Source: Harmothoe impar
Lineage: Eukaryota; Annelida; Polychaeta; Phyllodocida; Polynoidae
Length of the DNA stretch: 64,000 nucleotides
Assembly: GCA_947462335.1 (NCBI GenBank)
Contig: OX381710.1
Location: 67,325,795 to 67,389,794 of the forward strand
Direction of reading: 5' to 3'
Part shown: positions 23,491 to 35,000 of the stretch, piece after piece
Position numbering within the stretch: the first letter of the stretch is position 1
How the letters are laid out: the number at the start of each line of letters is the position of its first letter
Notes under the pieces: model-generated
What the model was told of the DNA's origin: nothing
Databases searched by the model: none
What the model saw: only the letters and a program-made list of their open reading frames with translations
Program-made: the position numbers and the translations under genes

Positions 23491-26400
23491 CTAGCTATAG
23501 AGATGGCGTCTATTTCGTTGACAATTCGTTGACAAGATGAGGGCGACGATGAGTCCGTACAGACCCAATACTTCAGCAAAGATAAGGATGAGGATCATTC
23601 CCACGAAGAGCCTGGGCTGCTGCGCTGTTCCCCGTACTCCGGCGTCTCCCACAATACCAATTGCATAGCCTGCTGCTAGACCGCTAAGTCCTACACTGAG
23701 ACCGGCGCCCAGATGTACAAAGCTCCTGTAAAGACAACCATGGTACGGTGAGTTAGACATGGGTGGGGTGATAGCTTTACTGTGGGTCTATCACTTCACT
23801 TCAACTTGAAGTTCCAAGGACGGATGTTGGTAAAAGATGACATTTGTCGTCATGACGTACCAATGCAGCCTCGGCGAGTAACTTGCCAGTGCTGCATTGG
23901 TGCATCATGCCAACCCTTTGGGAGTATCTCTACCCTGTAGGGTTGGCATGTTGCTTGAATGCAGCCGTGGCGAGTTACTTGCCAGGGCTCCATTCAGGCA
24001 TCATGACGACCAAGGGCATGATGCATTCAAGCATCATGCCGTCCTTGAAGAGCTAAGGGCCTCAGAGTGACAGTTTGTGGGTGTTAGGTAACATGCTGAA
24101 AAATACTGGGTATTTTGTCTTTAAAGTGATAATAGGGTAAGGTGTCCACGTATAACTTAACATTGATAAAACTACCATAAAACCTCGCGTATAAGCCTAA
24201 CTCGCTTATAAGCCGCACCCCTAACTTTGACAGATTATATAAGCCGCAGAGGAGGTCTGAAAATTGTTAATTCGGTACTGTAGTATACTTAAAAAAACTA
24301 TCGTATAAGCCGCACCCTATATAGGCATGTTTGGTATCAAAAGAAAGCGGAGTCTGATTCGCGTACTAGCCGCGGCTTATACGCGAGGTTTTACGGTATG
24401 TATAAACAAATTGATCTCTTTATGCTATTCGTCTACAACCACTTTGTATACCTTGTGTCAGACAAGAGACACCTGTTGAAACTAAAAATGCTGGATAAGC
24501 CATGAAATTGCCAAAAAAAGTCAGGGTCGTCCACATTTAGCTAGGATGGTCTGGGTCATCTGAAACACTACTTTCAGGTCTAACATAATTATGCTTTCGA
24601 CACTCTTACAGTAATCCTACTAAAGTGCACTTTAACTCGTACCCTCTCTGCTTATCTTATCTACAAGTGCATAGACCAGGAGAGAACGCTTTTGCAGATT
24701 GGAAAATACACACTACAAATAAACACTTTGGTATCTAGGTCACTGCTTAAGTAGACAACCATCTCGATTAGGCTACTTATCCAACAAGATACTGACTATA
24801 CTGACAAACCAGCATACAAATCATCAGTAACCAGTCCCATAGTACACCGGGTGTGTGTACATCCCCTCATACACCAATACATTATTAACCCTTTAATGGA
24901 CGGATAGGGCTCTTAGGTGCTATTCCCTTGGTAGTCACAATGCATATTGCCTACCCTTGGGGAATGTATCAACCCCGTAGGTGTTGCCAGTAGGCATGAT
25001 GCTTTACATTGCATTAAGGCTGCATGCAGTCTGTATTAAATAACAGTGCATCATATCAAATGATGAATGTAATTTGCCGTTATGAGGAGCTTACTTGTAT
25101 AGCGTGTAGGTCTTGTCGTCGATGGCGTTGGCGATGAGGACGGCCACGACGAGACCGTAGATGGCGACGATACCCGCCATGACAACGGGGATGACCGACT
25201 TCATGATGAGCTCTGGCCGCATCACAGACATGGCAGCGATACCCGTGCCAGACTTGGCTGTGCCATAGGCCGCGCCCAGGGCTGAAACATAGCGAGATAG
25301 TGATACATGAGATATTGGCCAGGTAAACTTACATCACTGCATATTTATATTATACAGTGAACTCCCTCTATGGCGACCACCCTTGGGACTATCCAAAAGT
25401 GGTCGCAATGGCGAGGTGGTCGCAGTAGGGGGAGTTTGGGCCACATGAGACTATTTGAAAATTAGGTCATAAAAAGACGTATTTTTCAGACAATATGGTC
25501 AGAATGGCGACATGTCTTTTTTTAAATTATTAAAGTTCCAAGGATTTGCAAGAGCTTTAATAGAGAAATATAACTATTGAAAATATCTATTTAATGGTGG
25601 CCCTTCCTCAGATGTGCGACCACTAGTAGGGTGAGTCGGGGGGGGGGGGGGGGGCGTCTGGACCTCCCTCTGATGTGCCACCCTTAGTCAGGTGAGTGAG
25701 TAGCGGTGGAGGGGGGGGGGGGGGAACTGGCCCTCCCTTTGTCTTTGATGTGCGACCACTAGTCAGGTGAGTGAATGGCGGTGGGGTGGGGTGGGGGGGG
25801 GGGGGGGGCACTGGCCCTCTCTTTGATGTGCGACCACTAGTCAGGTGAGGGGTAGGGCTTCTGTCTGTATGATGTGACTTCTAGTCAGGTAAATGAGTGT
25901 TTGATCTCCGAATAAAATTGAAAAGAAATTCACTCTTGGACACAGTGGTCGCATTAGAGGGAGAAAAACGTACTTAGGGACTGAAATTTCAGTGGTCGCA
26001 GGGTGGGGTGGTCGCATTAGAGGGGTGGTCGCAATAGGGGGAGTTGAACATATTGAAACAAAGGGAAAAATGGTAGGGACTTTCCAAAATTGGTCGCAAT
26101 GGCGAGGTGGTCGTTATAGAGGGGTGGTCGTTAGAAGGGAGTTGACTGTATAAGTTTATGCCTTTGCTGTGTTTTTTTTAAAGCAGAAAGGAGCTATTGC
26201 TTTTAGTTTAATAATATTAGTCAACAGAATAAATCTTCTTAAAATTATTTTATTTTCTATTCAAAACTAGACACTCAATGTGACAAATAGAAATATAAGA
26301 AAAGACTAATCGGGAATACAAGCATCTTGTTCATGTGGGTAACGTGTTCATAAGTGGAGGGTTTAAATGAACATGATTTCAACTAATTGATCGCATCCAA

Positions 26401-28718
26401 TTCTGCATGATAGGGGTTGGAGTGGGCTAGTGGCGACAGGCTGCTATCAAGTACTGTTATGGATATTAACGATATCGATCATTAATATCATTAGTTCACT
26501 AAGTATAGACCAACTGAGGGCTGCCATCGGCCTTTGTCTGAGATGGATGCATTACGTCATCAGCCCTGTACATAGTACCCCCACCCCATGTTACATCACA
26601 GCACCATGTGCACATGTCCACATACCTGTATGGGGGTCCTTACCTAAAGCCGGTCTAAAACAGAGGACCTCTACTTCTCATCGTATAGAAAAGTACTTAT
26701 GAAATCTGAACTCTACAACCCCTGTACCCTGCATTTAAACCATGGCAATGATTGTATAATGGTATATCTGTCTAATCAGTCAATGCTTTCAGTTTCACTT
26801 ATCGCCCCTTCTTTATAGACATGTCAATAAATATGAATAATGACACCATCATGTTATCTACTAGTAACTTTCATTACATACTCTTTTCATTTCATACCTA
26901 GTTTCACTACAATGAGTTCACGTGTTTTCTGAATGTTGGCAGGTTACTATAGCTAAATAAGCCTCACGATGTGGGAATTTTACTATACCGTTAAGTGTAT
27001 TCATATCTTTATATTTTTGATAACTACTCAAGGGGGTCTGGATGGGGGGTCCCAATTTCCCATGTCGATTTTAAGAAATGACCATGTTGCCCTGTCCATT
27101 TTAAGAAATAGCCATGTCACCATGTTGATTTTAAGAAATGTCCATGTCCCATGTCGCTATCTCTAATATTCCTCATGTCGCATGTCACTAGGCCCAAAAA
27201 TGGTCATGTCGCCATGTCGAATTTAGTGGTCCACACCCATACTCAAGATTCTAAACATTCATATTTCCGTTTGCTGCAACAATATTTCTGTAACATATTA
27301 TTGCAATTATCTTCCTATAACAAAACTAAACATTCTTTAGGTATGCCTAGATCTCTGCGTATACCACCAATCTTAGGGAGTGCTCATCTTTTAACAACGG
27401 GGGGGGGGGGGGGGGCGGGCGGTGAGATTTCGCGCGCAGTGCGCGAAATTTTTTCACCCCCCCCCGCTAGAGGGGTCGAAATTTTTTACCCCCCCCCCGG
27501 CAGGCCGAAAATCGCGCGGGTTCGCGCCCCTTTGTAGCATAGTAACGCGCGGGCTTTTTCCCTCAAAACAGGTTGAATTTTTTTCACCCCCCCCCCCAAG
27601 AGGGGTCTAAATTTTTTACCCCCCCCCGGTCAAGGGGTCCAAATTTTTTACCCCCCCCCCCAAATCCACCACCCCCCCCCTGTTGTTAAAAAATGAGCAC
27701 TCCCTTATCTATTTCGTAAATAGTAGAGAGATGCCACTCCCTTTTAGTTTCATCAATATATCAGACCGGTCTTTCTAAATGATTTCAACTTTCCGTACAT
27801 GAATATATGGAAATGATCCAAATTGGAATTTTTACTTCAGTATGACAAATGATTGATTTCCCTGTGTTCAGTATCTATTAATCAAAGCCTTGTGATGAGA
27901 TGTGTCCTACCTCTCACATGGTATCATGTGACTCACAGACCCAGCCCAGGTACAATGACAATGTACGATGCTTATCTCTGCTCTATCATGGTTCATGGAT
28001 CATGTGTATTGGTTAAGTCCAGATTTACTGCCAATAAAAGCTTCTTGTGTATTCACGGTAATGGTTATGTTTATGCTGCTGTAGTAATTCAAGTTGGGAT
28101 AAAGGTAGTGGGGATTCACAATTGCTAAATATAGATGAAAGGAGTCATGTAATAATAATGGTCATGTGACCCATCTTCTGGTGTCCAAACCACTCATGTC
28201 CATATTAACTAAATTCACCATAGATCCCCAATAAATCATACCGACTCAGTCCTACTACAGCCCAGGGGCGATGCTGGCTTAAATCCGGTTGGAATTGGCT
28301 TCGATTTACCATATATTGTTGACTCAATGCATAATTACGTCGGCCGCCGAAACCACTGCTGCCGACTGCGTGCCCTGCCCACTTTTCCCATCACCAATAC
28401 GGGTCTCAATGTCACCATTACTACACCGATCAAAACTAAGAAACTGCAGCGGTCTCTGATCAAACACATTCTCGTTCCAAATGTGAATTGAAGCAAGAAT
28501 ATATGATGGTAATTCGGAAGGAATATATGCCGGCTATTTGGGTCAGAAGACTGCCATTTTGACAAGATATTTCGGCCTCCGACCAAGTCCCCGGACACGA
28601 ATCCACATCTGGTGAAGTGAGAGATGAGAAAATTATATTTACCACTGAAGACCATGGCGGATGATGCTCCGATAACGCCGAAGAAGGGCGTGTAGATGGG
28701 TTGCTCCTCGCCAGACAT
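23491..28718 (-). CDS. ATP6V0C: V-type H+-ATPase 16-kDa proteolipid subunit c
   Basis: Exons 28718-28643, 25281-25095 and 23725-23491 have GT/AG borders and phases 1 and 2, for 165 codons plus stop. The protein forms the proton-carrying rotor ring of the vacuolar ATPase in lysosomal and other membranes. It has the N-terminal [20 protein letters not shown] helix, the [18 protein letters not shown] segment, and a fourth helix with [11 protein letters not shown] carrying the proton-binding Glu (about residue 138). Animal subunits end ILSTK. Here an 11-bp tandem repeat (23514-23535) shifts the frame and adds about ten residues ([11 protein letters not shown]) before a later TAG. The rest of the sequence is intact and strongly conserved. 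The gene shares its promoter region with PWP2. Confidence 0.93.
23514..23535. repeat. 11-bp tandem duplication at the end of the V-ATPase c reading frame
   Basis: TTCGTTGACAA occurs twice without a spacer. With one copy the minus strand would read Leu-Ser-Thr-Lys-stop, the conserved animal C-terminus. With two the frame continues to 23491. Confidence 0.95.
24172..24400. mobile_element. MITE with TATAAGCCGC termini
   Basis: The left end 'TAAAACCTCGCGTATAAGCC' is inverted at the right ('TTATACGCGAGGTTTTACGG'). Relatives lie at 39864-40073 and 42279-42484 in PWP2 introns. This copy is in intron 2 of the V-ATPase gene. Confidence 0.65.
25355..26148. mobile_element. pogo/Tigger-like non-autonomous element with TA duplication
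   Basis: The termini CAGTGAACTCCCTCTATGGC and, inverted, CAGTCAACTCCCTTCTAACG are each flanked by TA. GGTGGTCGCAATGGCGAGG blocks lie near both ends. A G-rich tandem array (about 25610-25870, units with GATGTGCGACCACTAGTCAG) sits inside. CAG termini with TA duplication suggest the pogo branch of Tc1/mariner; no transposase is present. Confidence 0.6.
27035..27245. repeat. TCGACATG repeat family, inverted copy
   Basis: Units 'CATGTCGATTTTAAGAAATG' repeat about four times. The block ends in GTCGAATTTAGTGGTCCACAC, the complement of the left edge at 18395. It lies in V-ATPase intron 1. Confidence 0.7.
27376..27704. mobile_element. PIF/Harbinger-like MITE with TTA target duplication
   Basis: The same GGGAGTG...CACTCCC termini and G/C runs as at 2231, with perfect TTA on both sides (27373-27375, 27705-27707) and the central AGCATAGTAACGCGCGGGC block. 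Confidence 0.65.
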
Positions 28719-29080
28719 GATTTTTGTGGTTTGATTGCGCCGAAAGGTGCTAAACTGCAGACAATTCCTTCCTAAATGTGATGACAGCTACTTCGACTGA
28801 TCTTCAGGGCAAAGATGGCGACCAAAGGCAGAGTCATGTGATTCTGACTCGACCCCACCGTGTGTCAAGCTATTTGATTGGTTGAAATAATCTGCATCGA
28901 CGCCGCTCAGCCAATCACAGGACGTTTTATGGCGCACGTCGGACTTTTGCTGACGTCACAGACGTGACCCCCGAACGGCCTTGACCCCGGCCGAATACAT
29001 TACCTTGGCCATGTGGGCGCATGGATTTTAGTGAGATTGTGGTGTTTTTGTCAAATTAATCAGCAAAACAAAGCTTAAAG
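28719..29080. promoter_or_regulatory. Bidirectional promoter of V-ATPase c and PWP2
   Basis: The two start codons face away from each other 362 bases apart. Between them are a perfect CRE (TGACGTCA, 28951-28958), two CCAAT boxes in opposite orientation (GATTGGTT near 28875, AGCCAATCA near 28909), and an M-box-type E-box (TCATGTGA, 28834-28841) of the kind bound by MITF/TFEB factors, known regulators of V-ATPase genes. No TATA box is evident. Function is inferred from position. Confidence 0.65.
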
Positions 29081-32000
29081 ATGAAGTTTGCATACCGGGT
29101 GAGTTAACTTATACATTGGTTATATCAAAAATTAATATTGTCTACGATGTAACAAGTTTGCAGTGCAAAGACACTCCTGGAATCTTAAATTCACCCATTA
29201 TCGCTCACATTGACATGCCACACTTGTGTGATTAGGGAGTGTTCATTTATTAATTACGGGGGGTGGGGTGGTGAGATTTCGCACGGAGGGGCGAACATTT
29301 TTGACGCCCTCCCTCGAGAGCGCGTGCAACGTTGCGCGCCCCACTCCCCCACGCTGAAGCCGCCAAATTTTTTTCGCCTACCCCCCTTTTAGTGTACTAT
29401 AGTAACATGCAGGCTTTTTTGATAAAAAAAGGTTCTACATTTTTTACGCCCTCCCTCAACAGGGGTCAGAATTTTTTATGCCCCCCCCCCACAGGAGGGG
29501 TCGGAAATTTTTATGCCCCCCCCCCCCCGTAACTAAAAAATGAGTACTCCCTCATAGTATAATTTATACCCGTCTCAGGACTAAGTAAAGTGACACTTCG
29601 CTACTGCTAGCCCTACTCAGATTACTGTGTCCTACGCTGACCCACTACCATTTCCCCTTCCGTAGGTTCCGATCAAACCTACAGCATAATATTAATAATG
29701 ATTCAATAAATCCTGATTTTATTACCTGAAATCTGCTGAAATCTCTCCCTGAATTATTGTCCGCATGATTTTAATAGATCTATTAATAAGAGTATTAAAT
29801 TATCAAGCCTAAAGAGAGTGTTCATTTCATTACAGTGGGGGTGGTGAAATCATTTCACGCCCGCCCCTCTAAAGTCTAGTAGAGCATATGAAATATTCCC
29901 CACTGAAGGCGCTGAAAAAAATATAATTTCCCCCCTCCCCCCTTGAACCATACTTTAGTCTACAGTAACGCTTGGACTTTGTCACCAGGACGGGGCAGGA
30001 GGGGTCGACAATTTTTAAGCCCCACCTCCCCATTTCCCCTTGTAATTAATATATGAACACTCCCTAGATAGGGAGTCACTCCCTGTTTGATATCGTAGGC
30101 TATATGAATAAACTGATAGAGGACTATCGTATATTCCCGCTAGTGCTAGTGTTGCCGAAATGACATCTGACGCACATCGGCTTTTGCCGATGTAGAATCG
30201 TAATGACTGATGTGAGGCCATCAGACAGTCACAATGGCCGGCCATGATCATAGCTTTCCAACAATGAAAGAATTTTTCAGATAGTCCTATTAGAAGCAAA
30301 GTTATGACCATGTAACCATTTTTTCAATGAATTTAAACATTTCTCAGTTCATTTTGGCAGTTATCATTTAAAAATACATCAGTATTTATAGATATCAATT
30401 AGTATGAAATCCTTTTATATGACATCAATGTATACACGCTCATTTCCTGTGGCTTGTGTAGAAGTCAAATGGCCTGTGTAAGATTTGACTACACAGGCCA
30501 CGTTGGCCTGTGTGCATAAACCGTTTTCGACGACACTGTAGTGCAGATAATTGGATTCTCCCAAAGTCCAGGGGCGGGTTATAAGAGGCCTTTCAGACGG
30601 CTCGTGGGCAGGTAGCACCGCTGGCGGTGACACCTGCCCCCGACCCCACACATAATCAGGGCAGATAGCACCTCTGGCTGCTATGTGAGCGGGCCGGGAG
30701 TGTGCCACTGTGTGCATTACAGCAATTTCAAAAGTCTAGCCTTTTTCCCCTTGGGGCACTCAGGCAACCAGTGCAGGTTATAGGATTATCCCAAAGTTGG
30801 GATTAATCAGAGATGTACAGGTATGTAAGTCTTCCTGGAATCTCACTTTCATGAAACGTTTCTATATTTCTGTACTTTATTGTGCTAGTATTGAGAAAAG
30901 TTCCGTTTCCACCCAGTCCACTAATCCCAGGCACTCCCAGCCTCTCCCTGCCAGCAGAACGACCCCAGTACGGGTCCCCTGTCCCCCTGGCGCCCTCCCC
31001 GCCTCCCCTGGTCCCTTTTACCCTCCTGGGATTTTCCCACTGAGTCACTGGGAAGATTCTAGGAGGGGAAAGAGACCGCCTGGGGGCGTTCTGCTGGCGG
31101 GTAGGGCCTGCAGGGGGAGGCGGGGAGGGCGCCAGGGGGACATGGGACCCGTCCTGGGGTCGTTCCTGCTTTTTCACCTCTCTTGACTTACATCCCTGGA
31201 TGTAGGTTAAGGTAGTAGAAGGGAATTCATGGCTAAGCTCTGGAGAAATTAGGTCCCCCTGTCACTTTTTACCCTGGGTAACCGAGTAATCTCCAAAGTC
31301 AGGGTGCTGGTTATACGCGAGATGCGGGTAGTACATGTACTAGTAGGGTTAAGGCACCAGTTTCGGACCATGAATCAGTGACCGTCCTTGGCTGATCAAT
31401 TTGACCCATTTATAATTGACTCAGGGTAACTGAGTAATACTAAACGACCCAACCAAGGTTTAAGACGTTTTTGTTACATGGGAGAACTGCTCTCATTTAA
31501 TGTCCATGGCCCACAGCCATTAAATAAGACCATGGAGAGACAGGCAAGATCGGGGGACAAATGTTTCCTTCGAAAAGAAATCTGAAATGTCTTTCCTTCA
31601 CCCTGAAAATGATCTGCGATCTTCAGGTACTGATTTCTCTCTTTTCCATAAACTGTTAAGTATTCTTAAATTGCTACCCTCTAAATGAAAGGCACATAGG
31701 GTTCAGTGTTAAAGCAAAGATAGAAATCACTTCTTTTCCCGAAATCCCCCATATTTCTCTCATCACACACAGAAATGCCATCTTGTACACTAGAAATACC
31801 CTCATACACACAGCAAAAACCCATCTAGCTACTTTAATTTAAATTTAATTTAATTTAGCTTTTTAGTTCTCTCTCCACCCGTAAAAGATATGGTGGCGCC
31901 ACTAGCAGTTGTCGTACTTCACATGAAGTCAATGAGACAGCACGACAGTCCAACAGCGACAGTGACACCATATCTCTGCCGTTTATCGTCCGATCAACTC

Positions 32001-35000
32001 GCTTTTTTGATAGGGACAAAAGGCGGTACATGCCCACAGCCTGCAACTGTCGTGCACACCCACACCCACCTGCTCTCCCACACCCACCTACTCACCCACA
32101 CCCACCTGCTGGCCTAAAATGGAATAACATACATGTATGACACATGACTTGAGGGTACTTCTCAATGAGGAATTCATTTCTGATGCCAGAATTGACCAAT
32201 GAATGATTATAAGGGAGCACTATATCTAAGTACATGATAAGCTCCAGCTCCAGCTCCAGCTTACCCTGAGTCATCTGTGAGACCACTCACACGCTCAATC
32301 TTTTGGCAATATTGATAATGATTACATCATTGGAGAAATGGTATGTCATAGCCTCCATCCATGAAGAGATTGCATTAAATTCGGCTCTTTAAGTATAAAT
32401 GAATAATCATCTAATATGTTTGTTATAAAAGATTGAGTTGAACCTAAAGTCGGACACTTCACGCCAAAAATGATCCTAGGGTCGGACACTATTTCCTAGC
32501 ATTAATTCTTATGTATAGTTAATTATTATATGCAGTATGATTGGAGATGATATCCTATAAGACACACTATTTTCAAAATAATTCTGGGGGAGCATGCCCT
32601 CAGGCCCCCCATACATATCTTAGCATCATGTCACTTCCAAACCTTGGAATAGCCCACCCTTCTTAACGTCACTCATTTCAGCGTCCCCTCCTCCGAAAGT
32701 CAAGTTGCTGTGGACACTCCTGATTGTCAGAAGATCAAGTTAACATCAATAAACAGTATGGAATATGGAAATAGCATTTTTGTTTTGGGCAATAAAATCA
32801 AATTAGAGCAAAATCGGAAGGAATTAGGAGGAATGGAATAATTAGGAAGTCAAATATATTATTGGTCATTTTTAGGGAAATCTATTTTTTTGTCACACGC
32901 ATCGGATGTACTAACTTTAATGTATGTACTTTAATGTATTCCAGTTCTCCAACCTGCTGGGTACGGTGTACCGCCAGGGGAACCTCACCTTCACACCGGA
33001 CGGTAACAGCGTCATCAGCCCCGTCGGCAACAGGCTCACCGTCTTTGATTTAAAGAAGTATGTCAACTGCCCTTATGTATTTACTAATACATTGCATCGA
33101 ACTATCCCTTGATTAACCCTTTCCACCTAGAAGCAAATATATTGCATTGACTGAGTTACCACCAGATGCTTTTCCTTAAATTTAAAAGATGGGAACTACG
33201 GTATGTTTCATATTTCTCACTACATGTATTTTTATGTTGTTCTTTAGGTAGTATAACGTCCCATTGATTATTTTGAAATACTCTGCTTTTCTTCTCTCTA
33301 AAGTGAATGACTATGAAATACTATTTGTGAATGTGTGTTATTTTTTTGTCAAACAGTAACAAGTCAGAGACGTTACCCGTAGAGAGCCGCTTCAACATTA
33401 CAGCCGCAGCACTCTCCCCAGATGGCAGCCTTCTCATCGCAGTCAATGAAGGTTTGTTTAAAGTTTCTTACCAATGAACTGAATGATATCTCTGCCAGAA
33501 TGCGTCGCTCTTATTTCATGGGCCAAGATTGTATGACCTCTCCTACACCCCAAGTAAGGCCACTCAAAAAAAAAAAGTTGTTTCTCATCACCGCGCGCAT
33601 CATAGAAATCATGATTTGGGGAAAACTTTTTTTTTTTTTTTTATACATTTTTGATGAAAAATATGCTAAAATTGCCAAAATATTGGCAAATTTGGTATCA
33701 AATTAAAGCTTATGCTGTCAGCAATGCAATCAGCTAGGTGTAACTTGCATTGTTACAAGTTTTGCTGATCAATAAACTCCAAATTACTCAAATGTGAAAA
33801 TTGATCGCGAAATGTCCAAATTTCCCTATGTAAATTGGCCCGAGTAAAAAAAAAAAAAAAATTTATTAAAAAACGCCCTCGTCATATTTTTCATTGCTTG
33901 GTGATGAGAAACAATTTTTTTTTTTTGAGTGGCCTAATGGGGGAATTCATATACACCACTACAAGAGGAACCAATGCCAAGGTAGTATGCCCGACCCATG
34001 GATGTTATCCTGAGCGGCTCATATTGGTCTCTCAATACTGTACCTACATTTATGTCATAATGCATGAACCTCATATTAAAGTGATCTGTTCATGGCATTC
34101 AAGTAAAGTGCCTACCTCTAATATGGGGAAAGTACACAATGTCTGGGAAATTAGTCCACGAGAAGTAAACAACCAGTTGTATGTAAAACTTGATTAATAG
34201 ATAGCACACAGCCCACATAGCTGTAGTTTCTGTGATTGATTGCTACAATGTGTCTGCATGCCTTGTGTACAGAGGGGGAAGCCATGTTGATCAGCATGGC
34301 GAGCCGCTCGGTGCTCCACTACTACCACTTCCAGCACCGCGTGCACGCCATCAGCTTCAGTCCCGACGGATCGTAAGTACTGTCTTGTTTAGATAATTCA
34401 ATTTCAGGTTAACTCTTTAACAGCATTGTGCTTTAATGCACTTCTGAATACTGTAGATACTCCTATAAATGCATCAATCACCAATCATCTATAAATGCAT
34501 GCTGTCTCCTTTTGTCGCCACATTTATCCCAGTCACAGTTTCCTGTCTTGTCCAGATCTGACTCAATAGTCTGGAGATAATTTAGGATTTCCTCTCTTTT
34601 ATCTTGTAACAGCAAATTCGCAGCCACAAAGGAGAACTCAGTGATGGTTTTTCATGCACCAGGAAAGACAAAGGAGTTTAACCCATTTGTGCTGTACCGA
34701 ACCTTCTATGGCGCATATGACGAGACCGTCAGTATCGACTGGACAACTGACTCCAGGTAAAAGTATGATTCTAATATACAAAAATATAGATATGTAATTT
34801 ACTCAAGATTATACAATTATACAGACCTTTGACAAATATATGTAGTGATACGAAAATAACGATTTGATATTCACTCTAGTTTATGCAATTATATAGACCT
34901 TTTACAAATACATATGGTGATTCTGAATGACGCGTTACTGTATCACATAATGCTCTCTGCCTCCTGACAGTGTGTTCTGTACAGGCGGTATTTAAAAGTC

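Noticed and set aside
25623..25811. Proline-rich minus-strand frame
   Set aside because: It is a translation of the G-tract array inside the pogo-like element.
27151..27610. Plus-strand open frames of 62-128 codons
   Set aside because: They run through the GGGAGTG-type MITE and the TCGACATG repeat and consist of homopolymer translations.
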